Positions 18,431 to 29,200 are shown, counted from the stretch's first letter. The stretch is 64,000 bases of DNA from Methanosarcina sp. KYL-1 (GCF_024372725.1 NZ_VOUA01000016.1:22563-86562), one strand, 5' to 3'. Translations and numbers: made by a program. The notes: generated from the letters alone by a model not told the origin.

Positions 18431-21400
18431 ATGCTAAAGATGTTCCTGAAGTTTGTGCTAAGTGTAGCTTTATGCGTATCCGTTGTTTTTTTCTTATTTT
18501 TGCTCTTTAGTGGTCCCTGCTCAGGTGCCACGCTTAATGTTAGTGGGGAAGGTAGTCCAGCGGGCTATACTTCTATCCAGGAGGCTTTGAATGACTCCGG
18601 GCCCGGAGACACTGTTCTTGTGCATAGCGGTGTGTATGCCGAAAACCTCAGGGTCTCCACCTCAAATCTCACCCTCGGGGTTCCGGGAAATGAGACGGTC
18701 ATCCTCAAAGCCCTGAATCCGGAGTTTCCCTTAATTGTCGTCGATGCCGACAACGTTACAATTTCCGGTTTTTCCCTGAACGGGACCGGGGGCTGGGGGA
18801 CAGGCCTCGTCCTTGAGGGGAGAAAAGGGCTTATCCTGGCCAACAACTATATTGAGGCTTCTTACCTGGGCATTGCCCTGAAAAGAGGGGAAAGGTGCCT
18901 GCTGGAAAACAATAGTGTTTCAGGGGCTGATTATGGAATCCTTTTGGAAGCTTCATGCAACGATACCCTTGCCGGAAACACCGTTACGGGCTGTTCGGAA
19001 GCTCTTGCCCTGAAAAATTCCTGCTCCGGGAATACTCTCTCCGGCAACAGCTTTTCGGACAATTTCCGGGGCATTTATCTGGGGTATTTCTGCAGCAACA
19101 ACCTGCTGGAATCAAACGCTCTCCTGAATAATTCCCTGGGCATCTCCCTTGAAGACAGCTGCAGCGGCAACATCATCAAAAACAATACCGTGCAGGGAAA
19201 TGCAGGGACGGTACAGGGAATAATAAGGGAAAGCCAGTACAGGGAAAGCCAGTACGGCTTCTACCTCGATAACTCCTGCTCCGGCAACACCCTGGGGTGG
19301 AATAATGTCTCAGGAAACAGGTATGCTTTTTACCTGAAGGCTTCATGCAAAAACAATTTCCTGCACAACAACAGCGCAGCCGATAACCTCTATGGTTTCT
19401 ATCTCGGGTATTCCTGCGATGGAAACACCCTTTCAGGCAATTCGGTCTCTTCCGGGATCAGGGGCATCCGCGTGGAAACCGCCTGCAGTAACAATACCGT
19501 GCAGGAAAACAGGATTACAGGGCAGACCTTTGAGGGTATATGCCTGGTAAACAGTTCGGAGAACCTTATTGCCGGAAACGACGCTTCGGAAAATTCCGAA
19601 GGTATGGAGCTTGAGGCTTCCTGCAGCAACAATACCCTTACGGGCAATAATTTATCCGGTAATGCCAGAGGCCTGCTCCTCAGGTTCTCGGGGTCCAACC
19701 TCCTGAAAGCCAACAACGTTTCATTTAACGGGAAGGGAATCCTTTTTTCAGCTTCGGGTGAAAATGTCCTCTGTGATAGTTCTGTCACCGGGAATTCGGA
19801 ATTCGGGCTCTCCTTTGAGGCCAGTGAAAACAACACTGTCTACAATAACCTGTTCAACAATACGCTAAATGCCCTGGACGCTTCCCTGCCGGCCGGTTCC
19901 GGAAACATCTGGAACGTCAGTTCTTCTCCGGGGCCCAACATCTACGGTGGGCCTTACATCGGGGGGAACTACTGGTCCGATTACGAGGGCAACGACTCAA
20001 ACGGGGACGGTTTCGGGGACGAGCCTTATGTTTCGGGCAATATAAGCGATGCCCTGCCCCTCTTCAGGGACCTGGTGCCCCCGGTTATATCCATTCTCTC
20101 CCCGACAGAAAGAACCTATCCGGGCAGTTCCGTGCCTCTCTATGCCTCCTCGAATGAGGTGATTTCGAGCTGGTGGTACACACTTAACGGGGACGAATCC
20201 CTCAACTTCTCAGAGAGCCTCAAGTATTCAGCCGAAGCCCTTCTCGCCCTTCCGGACGGCAGTTACACCCTCCGGGTATACGGGACCGACCTTTCGGGAA
20301 ACGTCAACTCGAGCACTGTGGGCTTTTCAGTCGACTCGGGCATTTCTCCTGCTGACCGCAGTGCCCCCCTGATCAGCATTCTTACTCCGGAAGAAAACAG
20401 GACCTACACCGGAAGCTCTCTTTTCCTCTACGCCCATGCAAACGAGAGCCTTTCGGAGTGGTGGTATACTCTCGACGGGTCAGGTGTCCTCGGGTTTGAT
20501 CAAAATTCCTCATTCACCGCCGAAACCCTCCTCGAACTTTCCGCAGGCCCTCACAGCGTAAGGGTTTACGGGTTTGACCTTGCCGGGAACCTCAACTCCA
20601 CGGCCGTAAACTTCACGGTAAGCGAAGGTGTCCCGCAAGACGGAGTCCCGCCCCTGCTCAGCATACTTTCCCCGAGGAACATGAGCTATTCCGTGCCAGC
20701 CGTTCCGCTGTACGCCTCTTCAAACGAAAGGCTTTCCAGGTGGTGGTACACCCTCAATGACTCGGGCATTTTCGAATTTAGCAGCAGCACGGAGTTTACG
20801 GCAGAAGGGCCCCTCCAGCCCGGGAACGGAGTTTTCTGCCTTGAGGTCTACGGGCTTGACCCTGCAGGAAACCTCAACTCAACAGCTGTGGCTTTCAAGG
20901 TTGAGGTAGAGGACCCTCAGGTTTCCGACCCACTCCCCCTTATTTCCATCAATTCTCCTGAAAACAGGACCTATCCGGCTTCCCTTGTCGAGCTGAATGC
21001 CAGTTCAAACGAGCCGGTCCTGGACTGGTGGTATGTGCTTGACGGATCTTCCGCCCGTCCTTTCAACGAAAGCCGGGAATCTGCATCCAGGTCTTTCCTC
21101 AACGTTTCGGACGGGCAGCACCGGGTCGCGGTCTACGGGCTTGACCTTGCGGGCCAGCTTAACTTTTCGGAAGTGAGCTTCAGGATGGACTCCATACCTC
21201 CCGTTTTCTCAATCCTCTCTCCTGAGAATAACAGGACCTATCTGATCTCCGGGCTTACCCTTTATGTTTCCGCAGACGAAAAAGTAAGGAACTGGTCCTA
21301 CAGGCTTGATGGGGAAGGGCCCTTTAATTTCAGCGAAAACACCGAGTTTACGGCCGAAACTTTCCTTTCCCTTCCAGAAGGCGGCCATCTGGTTGAGGTT

Positions 21401-22339
21401 TCGGGCTTTGACCTTGCCGGAAACCCCAATTCTACGACCGTAAACTTCAGCGTGCAGGCCGCAGTTCCGGAGGACACCATTTTACCTGTAATTGCCATAA
21501 TGTCCCCCGAGAGCCGGGCGTATGCCGCCTCCACGATTCCTCTGGAAGCAGGGGCAGATGAATGCATCTCAAAATGGTGGTATACACTGGACAACTCCAG
21601 TGCCATGTATTTCAGTGAAATAGGAGAGTTTGAAGCCCGGGATATTCTCGAACTTCCCGACGGGGCCCACAGGGTAAAAGCATACGGTATTGACCTTTCC
21701 GGAAACGTAAACTCTTCCCTGGTCGGTTTTGGTGTGGACACGCTGCCCCCGATGCTCAGCATCGTTTCCCCCGAAAACGGGAGCAGGTATGAAACTGAAA
21801 GCAGCGAACTGAACTGGACCTCCGTCGACCTGGAAATCCGGATCAACGAGCCCGGTTTTATCTGGTATCGGCTGGACAACGGGAGCAACTCGACTCCTGC
21901 AGGCCTCATGGAATTAAAAGAAAGCCTCAGCCTTGAAATCGGGCTCCACAATATCACCTTCTTTGCAGAAGACCTTGCCGGAAACCTTAACTCCAGTGCT
22001 TCTTCCGTGAACGTGTCAAAAAAGGCCGAGGACGGGGATATCGGACCCGGAAGTGCCGGATCCGGGGACGGTGGGCTCCCGGCTTATTACAAGCTTAAAA
22101 GGTTGAAAGAAAAACTGGAGCAGTCAATTGTCCTTGAACCAGCTGTTCATGGCCCGGATGAAAGCCTTTCCCCTCAGGGAAGGGAGGCAGGTTCAGTTTT
22201 CGTCCCGGAGTCAGAGGACAGTGCATCTAAAGGAATTTTAGGCTGGCTGGGTTCCGGCTTGCTTTATTCGTTGCTCGCCCTGCTGCTTGCCCTCTTCTTC
22301 CTTTTCATATTTTATGTTAGGAGGGATATGGAAAGGTAA
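18431..22339 (+). CDS. Surface protein: NosD-like beta-helix plus seven Ig-like repeats, membrane anchored
   Basis: Giant extracellular protein, 1302 residues from the ATG at 18431; a longer reading frame begins at 18260 but its first 57 residues are unlike a leader, whereas from 18431 a signal peptide (MLKMFLKFVLSVALCVSVVF) follows at once. After ATLNVSGEG, a right-handed parallel beta-helix of NosD/PbH1 type spans about 30-520 with repeats such as NTLSGNSFSDNFRGIYLGY. Seven domains of about 90 residues follow (about 540-1200), each starting PPL-SI-SPENRTY and holding WWYTLDG and VYG-DLAGNLNSS-V-F. The seventh is divergent. A final membrane helix (LLYSLLALLLALFFLFIFYV) ends in RRDMER. Many N-glycosylation sequons are present. 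A role in adhesion or envelope structure is inference. RESQYRESQY shows a fresh 15-bp duplication (about 19226-19255). Confidence 0.88.
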   Translation: MLKMFLKFVLSVALCVSVVFFLFLLFSGPCSGATLNVSGEGSPAGYTSIQEALNDSGPGDTVLVHSGVYAENLRVSTSNLTLGVPGNETVILKALNPEFPLIVVDADNVTISGFSLNGTGGWGTGLVLEGRKGLILANNYIEASYLGIALKRGERCLLENNSVSGADYGILLEASCNDTLAGNTVTGCSEALALKNSCSGNTLSGNSFSDNFRGIYLGYFCSNNLLESNALLNNSLGISLEDSCSGNIIKNNTVQGNAGTVQGIIRESQYRESQYGFYLDNSCSGNTLGWNNVSGNRYAFYLKASCKNNFLHNNSAADNLYGFYLGYSCDGNTLSGNSVSSGIRGIRVETACSNNTVQENRITGQTFEGICLVNSSENLIAGNDASENSEGMELEASCSNNTLTGNNLSGNARGLLLRFSGSNLLKANNVSFNGKGILFSASGENVLCDSSVTGNSEFGLSFEASENNTVYNNLFNNTLNALDASLPAGSGNIWNVSSSPGPNIYGGPYIGGNYWSDYEGNDSNGDGFGDEPYVSGNISDALPLFRDLVPPVISILSPTERTYPGSSVPLYASSNEVISSWWYTLNGDESLNFSESLKYSAEALLALPDGSYTLRVYGTDLSGNVNSSTVGFSVDSGISPADRSAPLISILTPEENRTYTGSSLFLYAHANESLSEWWYTLDGSGVLGFDQNSSFTAETLLELSAGPHSVRVYGFDLAGNLNSTAVNFTVSEGVPQDGVPPLLSILSPRNMSYSVPAVPLYASSNERLSRWWYTLNDSGIFEFSSSTEFTAEGPLQPGNGVFCLEVYGLDPAGNLNSTAVAFKVEVEDPQVSDPLPLISINSPENRTYPASLVELNASSNEPVLDWWYVLDGSSARPFNESRESASRSFLNVSDGQHRVAVYGLDLAGQLNFSEVSFRMDSIPPVFSILSPENNRTYLISGLTLYVSADEKVRNWSYRLDGEGPFNFSENTEFTAETFLSLPEGGHLVEVSGFDLAGNPNSTTVNFSVQAAVPEDTILPVIAIMSPESRAYAASTIPLEAGADECISKWWYTLDNSSAMYFSEIGEFEARDILELPDGAHRVKAYGIDLSGNVNSSLVGFGVDTLPPMLSIVSPENGSRYETESSELNWTSVDLEIRINEPGFIWYRLDNGSNSTPAGLMELKESLSLEIGLHNITFFAEDLAGNLNSSASSVNVSKKAEDGDIGPGSAGSGDGGLPAYYKLKRLKEKLEQSIVLEPAVHGPDESLSPQGREAGSVFVPESEDSASKGILGWLGSGLLYSLLALLLALFFLFIFYVRRDMER

Positions 22340-22399
22340 TCAGCAGCCTTTCTTTTCTTTCTCTCTTTTCCTTTCTCTCTTTTCCTTTTTCCTCTCCTT

Positions 22400-23686
22400 T
22401 TATCTGGCCGGATGGACCTTGCAGTCCTGGCATCCTTCCCTTACAAGGGGCTTTGCCAGGTGCCTCCGGGCGCAGGGAGGAACTTCGTAGAACCCGGGTA
22501 CGAGACTCCTTTCGGTTTCGCACCTGACTTTTGAGGGGGCTGCAGTCCCGCATTTTTTGCAGCGGAAGCCCTGTCCCTGCCCTGCGGACTTCATATGCTT
22601 GCCGCATTCCGGGCATTTCGGGTTTTCTTCCGTGTAAAGGGGGGCCAGGGCTTTGATCTCTATTTTTTCAATGTTCAGGGTCCGGGACATGACACTTCCC
22701 GAGAGGGCTATCCTGTCTCCGGGCATAAGTTTTCTTACAAGCGCCCTGAAATTTTTGGTGGGCTCAAAGGCGGCGCAGTCGATTTCATTTCCTTTTCTGT
22801 CCCTGAGAGAAAATATTACATGCCCTCCCTGGATGGTTTTCGGGGCTGCGGATACCGTGCCTTCCGCCCTGTACGAGTGCATGTCCCGGATTTCGGCAAG
22901 GTTTGCGGCAGGCAGGAGGTGCATGTCCGTACCCTGGTTTGTCCTGTAGACTGCAAAGCGTGCTGCAGGTTCGGCCCTGACCATGGAGGCAGCTCTTGTG
23001 ACGGTTTTTGGGCTTTTTCCCCGGATTCCGAAGAGAACGGGGTCGGCAGAGTGCGGCACGCAGACCACAAGCCCGTTTGCAAGGTCCACCGTGTCCCAGG
23101 TCTCGGGATAGGTCTCCCTGTCAGCTTCAAAGAGGCTTTCTTTGTCTACGAAGCGGGGGGTGCCCCAGTTCTCCTGCTGCCTGTATGCCAGGTACTCGAA
23201 GGTGTGGTCCCATTTCTCAAGGTTCAGCATGGCCCCGCAGGCTGCAAGGGCCCCTATAAGCCCTCTCCCGTTCTTGAGGCCTTTTGCTGGAATTCCCAGT
23301 TCCGAGATCAGGGCTTTTGCCCTTTCGATTTCGATAACGTCCCTTACGGCTTCTTCCATGAATGCCAGGAGGACGGGTTTTAAGCGTTCACAGGCTTCTT
23401 CCGGGATAAATACGGCTCCAGGGTTTGTTTTCTCACATTCCAGGCGTGCAAGTTCCCTTATCCTGTTTATAACGTGGCCCATGACCTTCTCGGGGCAGTC
23501 AGTCCTTAGCTTGAGGGCGACTGCAGCATTTCCCCTGGTTTTGTAGGGAATTGTGGGGTTCAGGCGGACCAGGATCGGGGGAGTTTCCACTGTCCCGAAA
23601 GCCTGCAGTTCTTCCAGCAGCAGAGCTCCCAGATACGTGGTGCACATTCCTTCATTTGAGTCAGTGTCGTCAATTCCGATGATCAT
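22400..23686 (-). CDS. tiaS: tRNA(Ile2) 2-agmatinylcytidine synthetase TiaS
   Basis: Attaches agmatine to C34 of the isoleucine tRNA with anticodon CAU so that it reads AUA. The 428-residue protein shows the N-terminal MIIGIDDTDSNEGMCTTYLG (kinase-like domain), the middle domain with NGRGLIGALAACGAML and an OB-fold around VIFSLRDRKGNEIDCAAFEPTKNF. The C-terminus has a zinc ribbon, CPECGKHM and CKKCGTA, and a further Cys pair in the tail (CQDCKVHP). All parts agree with archaeal TiaS. Start at ATG 23686. It is transcribed divergently from the HTH regulator gene. Confidence 0.93.
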   Translation of the reverse strand: MIIGIDDTDSNEGMCTTYLGALLLEELQAFGTVETPPILVRLNPTIPYKTRGNAAVALKLRTDCPEKVMGHVINRIRELARLECEKTNPGAVFIPEEACERLKPVLLAFMEEAVRDVIEIERAKALISELGIPAKGLKNGRGLIGALAACGAMLNLEKWDHTFEYLAYRQQENWGTPRFVDKESLFEADRETYPETWDTVDLANGLVVCVPHSADPVLFGIRGKSPKTVTRAASMVRAEPAARFAVYRTNQGTDMHLLPAANLAEIRDMHSYRAEGTVSAAPKTIQGGHVIFSLRDRKGNEIDCAAFEPTKNFRALVRKLMPGDRIALSGSVMSRTLNIEKIEIKALAPLYTEENPKCPECGKHMKSAGQGQGFRCKKCGTAAPSKVRCETERSLVPGFYEVPPCARRHLAKPLVREGCQDCKVHPAR

Positions 23687-23840
23687 TTTTTCTTCTTTTC
23701 CTCTTTCCCGCGGCTATCCATGCCCTTCGGCTTCCTGCAACGGGAGTTTTTAGGGGGTACTCCTGCTTGTTTTGACCCTGTAAACATTATCGACAATAGA
23801 GGAATATATATATAGATGTTCAAACAGAGATTGGTATGGA

Positions 23841-24815
23841 ATGACAAAAGAAGTTCTCATACATCAAATTATTGATGTATTGTCACATGCGGGTTTCGTT
23901 CTTTCGGACCGCTGCAACATCCGGCCCCGGAGTTTTGATATTGCCGCGCGGAAGGATGAAACACTTTTACTTTGCAAGGTTTTATTTAATATTGACGGGC
24001 TGAACGAGGAGACTGCCCGGGAAATGAAATTCCTGGCCGAGTATCTGGGAGGGTCAGCTATCGTCGTTGGGGCCAAGACGAGGGACCAGATGCTTGAGGA
24101 CAGCGTGGTGTACATGCGCTATGACATCCTCGCTTTAAACGTCCAGACCCTTCACGATTACTTTATAGAAGGTATCCCTCCCCTTGTCTCTGCAGCTCCG
24201 GGAGGGCTCTATGTTTCAATCGAAGGAGACCTGCTGAAAAAAGCCCGGACTGACCAGTCCATGTCCCTTGGAACCCTTGCGTCCATGGTCGGGGTTTCAA
24301 GGCGGACTATCAGCAAATATGAAGAAGAAGGCATGGACGCATCCATAGATGTCGTGCTCCAGCTTGAGGAGATCTTCCGGGTTGAGCTGGCCAGGCCCAT
24401 TGACATCCTGAGGCCTTACGGCAACAGGAAGTCCAGGAAAGAGCCTGAGAATGAAAAAGAGGAAACTGAAAAGTACCACATTCCTTTCCCGGAAGACTCG
24501 GTCCTCAGCATGATCTCCATGCTCGGGTATGATGTCCTCCAGACTTCCCAGGCGCCTTTCAAGGCGATTTCAAAAGATAAGTCTTCAGTTATCCTCACAG
24601 GGATAAGCGAGTTCAACACCACCGTGATCAAGCGGGCCCATCTCATGAGCAGCATTTCATGCGTTACGGAGACCCAGTCCGTGTTTATCATCAACGGGCA
24701 CGCCAAAATCAAGTCCGTGGAAAACACGGTGTTGATCGAGAAAAAAGAACTCGGGAAAATCAGCGATTCGCAGGAGCTTCTCACTTTCATAGAGGAGCGC
24801 AAGGAAGGGAGCTGA
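23841..24815 (+). CDS. Putative HTH-type transcriptional regulator, archaeal family
   Basis: 324 residues. The N-terminal part (about 1-120) resembles a restriction-endonuclease-like or dimerisation fold (RSFDIAARKDETLLLCKVLFNIDGLNEETAREMKFL is its core, starting near residue 29). An XRE-type helix-turn-helix at about 130-185 has MSLGTLASMVGVSRRTISKYEEEGMDAS. The C-terminal half is a conserved archaeal domain with ISKDKSSVILTGISEFN. This architecture is known from the archaeal family annotated as putative HTH-type transcriptional regulatory protein. Its target is not known. TATA-like ATATATATAG at about 23806-23815 lies 25 bp before the ATG, so the mRNA may be leaderless. The stop is followed by a 15-bp repeat array. 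Confidence 0.85.
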   Translation: MTKEVLIHQIIDVLSHAGFVLSDRCNIRPRSFDIAARKDETLLLCKVLFNIDGLNEETAREMKFLAEYLGGSAIVVGAKTRDQMLEDSVVYMRYDILALNVQTLHDYFIEGIPPLVSAAPGGLYVSIEGDLLKKARTDQSMSLGTLASMVGVSRRTISKYEEEGMDASIDVVLQLEEIFRVELARPIDILRPYGNRKSRKEPENEKEETEKYHIPFPEDSVLSMISMLGYDVLQTSQAPFKAISKDKSSVILTGISEFNTTVIKRAHLMSSISCVTETQSVFIINGHAKIKSVENTVLIEKKELGKISDSQELLTFIEERKEGS

Positions 24816-24860
24816 AAAATCCGGCAGTTTCAATTTTTCTGCTTTCCGACCTTTTTTATC

Positions 24861-24975
24861 TCTCTTCTTCTTGTTTCTCTTCCTCTTGTTTCTCTTCTTC
24901 TTGTTTCTCTTCTTCTTGTTTCTCTTCTTCTTGTTTCTCTTCTTCTTGTTTCTCTTCTTCTTGTTTCTCTATTTT
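24861..24975. repeat. 15-bp tandem repeat TCTCTTCTTCTTGTT
   Basis: Seven units and a partial eighth, one with a single C for T change (24876-24890), follow the HTH gene stop by 45 bp. The unit is pyrimidine-rich and carries T-runs of up to three, so it may help terminate transcription on this strand. Nothing suggests it is translated. Confidence 0.9.
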
Positions 24976-25062
24976 TTCCGGTTTTCTTTTCTGCAGTTTC
25001 TTTTTCCGGCGCTTTGAAGTTCCAAAACCCTAATATATCACTGTTTCAATCTAAAAGCTTCA

Positions 25063-25671
25063 ATGACGGTAAAGATTGCAGTGCTGGTCTCCGGAAGGGG
25101 CTCAAACCTCCAGGCGATCATAGACAGCATTGAAAAGGGCCATATAAATAATGCCAGAATCAGTGTGGTCATTTCTAACAAGGCCGATGCCTATGCGCTC
25201 GAACGCGCCAGGAAGTACGGGATAGACGCTGTTTTTCTTGACCCGGCCGGGCACGACAGGGCCGGATACGACAGGGAAATCTTAAATATCCTGGCCGAAC
25301 ACGACACGGACCTTCTCCTGCTAGCAGGCTATTTCAGGCTCCTGGGCAGTGAAATAATTGAAGCATACAGGCACAGGGTCCTGAACATCCATCCCTCCCT
25401 TCTCCCGGCGTTCAAAGGCCTTCATGCCCAGCGGCAGGCTTTCGAATACGGGGTGAAAGTCGCAGGTTGCACCGTGCATTTCGTAGACGAAGGGTTAGAT
25501 TCGGGGCCCATAATCCTCCAGAGCTGCGTGCCCGTACTCCCGGGGGACACGGAAGAGACCCTAACGGCCCGGATCCTCGAGCAGGAACACATAATTTACC
25601 CTGAAGCTGTCAGATTATTTGTGGAGGGTAAGCTTAAAGTCGAGGGCAGAAATGTAATAGCCCTTGACTGA
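25063..25671 (+). CDS. purN: Phosphoribosylglycinamide formyltransferase PurN
   Basis: Transfers a formyl group from 10-formyl-tetrahydrofolate to GAR in purine synthesis. The protein (202 residues) has the Rossmann start KIAVLVSGRGSNLQAIID, the phosphate loop, the catalytic region LLLLAGYFRLLG and VLNIHPSLLPAFKGLHAQRQAFEYGVKVAGCTVHFVDEGLDSGPII (the Asn, His and Asp triad is in place). It is the folate-dependent enzyme, unlike the formate-dependent PurT or PurP alternatives. It stands at the head of the folate island, with about 750 bp before glyA. Start at ATG 25063. Confidence 0.95.
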   Translation: MTVKIAVLVSGRGSNLQAIIDSIEKGHINNARISVVISNKADAYALERARKYGIDAVFLDPAGHDRAGYDREILNILAEHDTDLLLLAGYFRLLGSEIIEAYRHRVLNIHPSLLPAFKGLHAQRQAFEYGVKVAGCTVHFVDEGLDSGPIILQSCVPVLPGDTEETLTARILEQEHIIYPEAVRLFVEGKLKVEGRNVIALD

Positions 25672-26423
25672 GCCTGTACAGGGAAATCATTCTGGTCCGG
25701 TCATTTGCCCTATTAATCGAATTATACCCTTAATCAAATAAAATTATATCCTGAATTGAATTATATTAAATGATACCCTGATACTCGATAATCATTCTAA
25801 ACCAGAATTGACTAATTCCCTGCTAAAGATAATCACCCCGAAACCGGAATTGATTTTACCCATTGTCCTCATTAATACCCTAATGTTTATAAGCAGTTCA
25901 AAATTATAAGTATTCTAAATTATAAGCATTCTAAACTAGAAGTAGCTCAAAAAAGTTTATAACTGGGCAGAGCTTCTCAGATTTCAAAGTTTCAGGGGCT
26001 TGAAAAGCCTGCTGGAGGCTCCACCGGACCACCCGGCTTTCTGTAACAGAAAACCCTTTCTGGTAGCTATCAAATATGTCGGGTAACTCCTGCCTTCGAG
26101 TGGCTGTCAGCCTCAAACGGCTCTCAACCCCCTCAAGTAGCTCTCAACCCCTCAAGTAGCTCTCAACCCCCTCAAGTAGCTCTCAACCCCCTCAAATAGT
26201 TATTAATAATCAACTGCTTTTGAACAATCAGAAGCTTTTGAGCAATCAACTGCTCTTGAATAGTCAGAAGCTCTTGAACATTAGCTTGGACATTAGTAGC
26301 CCTTGAACGGCTACTTAACTAGCGTTAATCGATTCACAGGCAGTCTATCAGTACATCAAAAAGTACGTCAAAAAATTCGTGATTCAATACAGATTTAAAT
26401 GCATGGATTACCAGGTGACAGTC
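25672..26423. other. Repeat-bearing spacer between purN and glyA
   Basis: No gene over about 750 bp. Inside are a 20-bp tandem repeat (26116-26199) and a second degenerate one based on GAAGCTCTTGAACAATCA (26214-26282). The DNA before glyA is AT-rich. Confidence 0.5.
26116..26199. repeat. Tandem repeat of about 20 bp, AGCTCTCAACCCCCTCAAGT
   Basis: About four units, one with a single C lost (19 bp). They lie about 230 bp before the glyA start. No dyad symmetry is seen in a unit. Confidence 0.8.
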
Positions 26424-27662
26424 ATGTCTTACATAGAAGAGATTGATCCGGAAATTGCAGCGGCTCTCAAAATGGAGGCCGAGCGTCAGGAATACAGGTT
26501 AAACCTTATCGCGTCCGAAAATTATGCGAGCAGGGCCGTTATGGAAGCCCAGGGCTCAATAATGACCAACAAGTATGCCGAAGGGTATTCGGGCAAGCGC
26601 TACTACGGCGGCTGCGATTTCGTGGATGTTGCCGAAAACCTTGCAATTGCACGGGCCAAGGAAATTTTCGGGGCAAAATTCGTAAACGTCCAGCCTCACT
26701 CGGGCTCGGGCTCCAACATGGCCGTGTACTTCTCGGTGCTGAAGCCGGGAGACACAATCATGTCCATGGACCTCTCTCACGGGGGGCACCTTTCCCACGG
26801 CAGTCCCGTGAGCTTTTCAGGGAAGCTCTATAACATCGTGCCCTACGGCGTCAACAGGGAAACCGAGACACTGGATTATGCCGGGCTCCTGAAAATGGCA
26901 AAGGAACAGAAGCCTAACATGATCGTCTGCGGGGCTTCAGCATACCCCAGGGAGATCGATTTCAAGCAGTTCAGGGAAATCGCCGACGAAGTGGGAGCCT
27001 ACCTCCTTGCAGACATCGCCCACATCGCGGGGCTTGTGGTTGCAGGTGTGCACCAGAGCCCGGTGCCTTATGCAGACTTCGTGACCACCACCACCCACAA
27101 GACCCTCAGGGGACCCAGGGGTGGAATGATCATCTCAAGGGACGAAGAGCTTGCTGCAGGCGTCAACAAGGCAGTCTTCCCTGGCATCCAGGGCGGGCCC
27201 CTTATGCACATCATAGCTGCCAAGGCCGTGGCTTTCAAAGAAGCCATGAGCGATAAGTTCAGGCAGGACCAGGCCCAGACCGTAAAGAACGCAAAGGCCC
27301 TCTGCTCCTCCTTAAAGGAAAAGGGCTTTGACCTGGTCTCCGGCGGCACTGACAACCACCTCATGCTCTTAAACCTCAACAACCTGGACATCACCGGAAA
27401 GGATGCAGAAGCAGCCCTCAGTAAGGCCGGGATCATTGCCAACAAAAACACCGTGCCTTTCGAGACCCGCAGCCCCTTCATCACCAGCGGGGTAAGGCTC
27501 GGGACTCCTGCCTGCACCACAAGGGGTATGAAGGAAGAGGAAATGGAAGTTATTGCCGATTACATCGAAACCGCAATCAAAAATGCGGCAAACGAACAGC
27601 TCCTGTCGGAAATTAATGGCAAGGTAAGGGAACTCTGCTCAAGATTCCCTGTCTACCTTTAA
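26424..27662 (+). CDS. glyA: Serine hydroxymethyltransferase
   Basis: PLP enzyme converting serine and H4F to glycine and methylene-H4F. The start at 26424 follows an AGGTGA site and gives [20 protein letters not shown]; a GTG 45 bp upstream is less likely. At 412 residues it is the usual bacterial-type length. Motifs are [25 protein letters not shown], the PLP-lysine segment [14 protein letters not shown] (Lys 226), [11 protein letters not shown] and [14 protein letters not shown]. GlyA from M. barkeri was shown to prefer H4F over H4SPT; applying this here is inference from family and neighbours. folD follows 26 bp later, likely the same operon. Confidence 0.96.
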   Translation: MSYIEEIDPEIAAALKMEAERQEYRLNLIASENYASRAVMEAQGSIMTNKYAEGYSGKRYYGGCDFVDVAENLAIARAKEIFGAKFVNVQPHSGSGSNMAVYFSVLKPGDTIMSMDLSHGGHLSHGSPVSFSGKLYNIVPYGVNRETETLDYAGLLKMAKEQKPNMIVCGASAYPREIDFKQFREIADEVGAYLLADIAHIAGLVVAGVHQSPVPYADFVTTTTHKTLRGPRGGMIISRDEELAAGVNKAVFPGIQGGPLMHIIAAKAVAFKEAMSDKFRQDQAQTVKNAKALCSSLKEKGFDLVSGGTDNHLMLLNLNNLDITGKDAEAALSKAGIIANKNTVPFETRSPFITSGVRLGTPACTTRGMKEEEMEVIADYIETAIKNAANEQLLSEINGKVRELCSRFPVYL

Positions 27663-27688
27663 TTAAATAATCTAGGATGTTTCTACCA

Positions 27689-28552
27689 ATGTCAGCTGAA
27701 GGCTATGAATCAAGGATCATAGACGGTAAAGCTCTTGCACAGCTTGTCGAAGAAGAAGTAAGGTCAGGGGTCGAGGAACTTGAAAGCAGCCGGGGTGTTA
27801 CTCCCGGGCTTGCCACAATCCTTGTCGGGGATGACCCTGCCTCAAAGATGTACGTCCGCCTGAAACACAAAGCTTGCGAACGGGTGGGCATCAAAGCCGA
27901 AGACTACCTGCTCCCTGCGGAAGCCAGCCAGGAAGACCTGCTTGCCCTGATCGAGGGCCTGAACAAAAACAAAGACGTGCACTCAATCCTGCTCCAGCTG
28001 CCTCTTCCTAAGCACTTCTCTCCCCAGGAGGCAATGGAAGCAATAGCCCCTGCCAAGGACGCGGATGGGTTCCACCCCTATAACATGGGTAAGCTCATGA
28101 TAGGGGACGAAGGCCTGGTGCCCTGCACCCCCAAAGGGGTCATAAGGGCTCTGGAAGAGTACGGTGTTGAATTGAAAGGCAAAAATGCGGTCGTTGTAGG
28201 GCACAGCAACGTGGTTGGAAAACCCATGGCTGCCATGTTCCTGAACCGGAACGCCACGGTTTCTGTCTGCCACGTATTCACCGATGACCTGAAGAAGTAC
28301 ACCCTGGAGGCCGATATTCTGGTCGTTGCGGCCGGGGTCAAGCATCTTATAAAAGCCGATATGGTAAAGGAAGGGGTAGTAATTTTCGATGTGGGGATCA
28401 CCAAGGAAGCCGACGGCGTCTACGGAGACGTGGACTTCGAAAACGTGATCAAAAAAGCTTCTCTCATCACTCCCGTGCCCGGCGGTGTGGGCCCAATGAC
28501 CATTGCCATGCTCATGAAGCACGTGCTTATGTGTGCTGAAAAGAGTCTCTGA
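27689..28552 (+). CDS. folD: Bifunctional methylene-H4F dehydrogenase/methenyl-H4F cyclohydrolase FolD
   Basis: Interconverts methylene-, methenyl- and 10-formyl-H4F, linking GlyA to PurN. The protein (287 residues from 27689; an ATG four codons earlier lies on the AGGATG that may serve as ribosome site) has [25 protein letters not shown] (catalytic Tyr and Lys), [31 protein letters not shown], the NADP-binding [23 protein letters not shown] and the final [17 protein letters not shown]. All expected residues are present. It lies directly after glyA. Confidence 0.96.
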   Translation: MSAEGYESRIIDGKALAQLVEEEVRSGVEELESSRGVTPGLATILVGDDPASKMYVRLKHKACERVGIKAEDYLLPAEASQEDLLALIEGLNKNKDVHSILLQLPLPKHFSPQEAMEAIAPAKDADGFHPYNMGKLMIGDEGLVPCTPKGVIRALEEYGVELKGKNAVVVGHSNVVGKPMAAMFLNRNATVSVCHVFTDDLKKYTLEADILVVAAGVKHLIKADMVKEGVVIFDVGITKEADGVYGDVDFENVIKKASLITPVPGGVGPMTIAMLMKHVLMCAEKSL

Positions 28553-29200
28553 ATTCGGCGTCTAATAACTTTTTCTTTCCCCTTACGGGGAATCTTTTTT
28601 TCTATTTTCCTAATTGTGGAAAATTATTGACATACATCAATATTTTTATGTATTATTGCAGCCTTCTTTAATACAATCTGGATTTCCCACATTAATAAAT
28701 ATTCATAATAAGTTTCTAAAAATGTAATTTATAGTTCAATCTCAATAATATCAGGCCTGGTACCTGCAGACATTTACATATTCGGCAGTTTATGTATTTC
28801 AGTACCACTTCAAAGTTCATGTATTCAATACCTCCCTAAAGTTTACACATTTAGTGCCGCTTTAAGTTTGCATCCATACCAACGCTCATAACACTGCTCC
28901 AGATCCCCATTCCCGGAGAATCTCCCTGCTCGAGCATCTGCGGCTTTGAATTTAAGTCAAGAGGCATACCCCGAACCTCTCTTTACTTCCTCCCATACCT
29001 CCGCTTCCCGGCCGGAAACCCTGTTTCATTTCTTCTGTATGCCCGGGTGCCTTTCAGGTGCTGGAATAAAAGAGGTTTTTTGAGGACATGTTTCTCCGGA
29101 TTCGCGGAGTACGCTGCATGTTGCAGGGCACTGGAAGCATGCCGCTAAAATGCTTCATAATTGAAAACGATTCATAAATCCGATGCATTCGAATGGTTTG

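Noticed and set aside
22595..23383. Open frame of 262 codons on the plus strand
   Set aside because: Antisense to tiaS; no recognisable pattern.
24659..25033. Frame of 124 codons with a Ser-Ser-Cys-Phe repeat
   Set aside because: It is a translation of the 15-bp spacer array and overlaps the end of the HTH gene in another frame.
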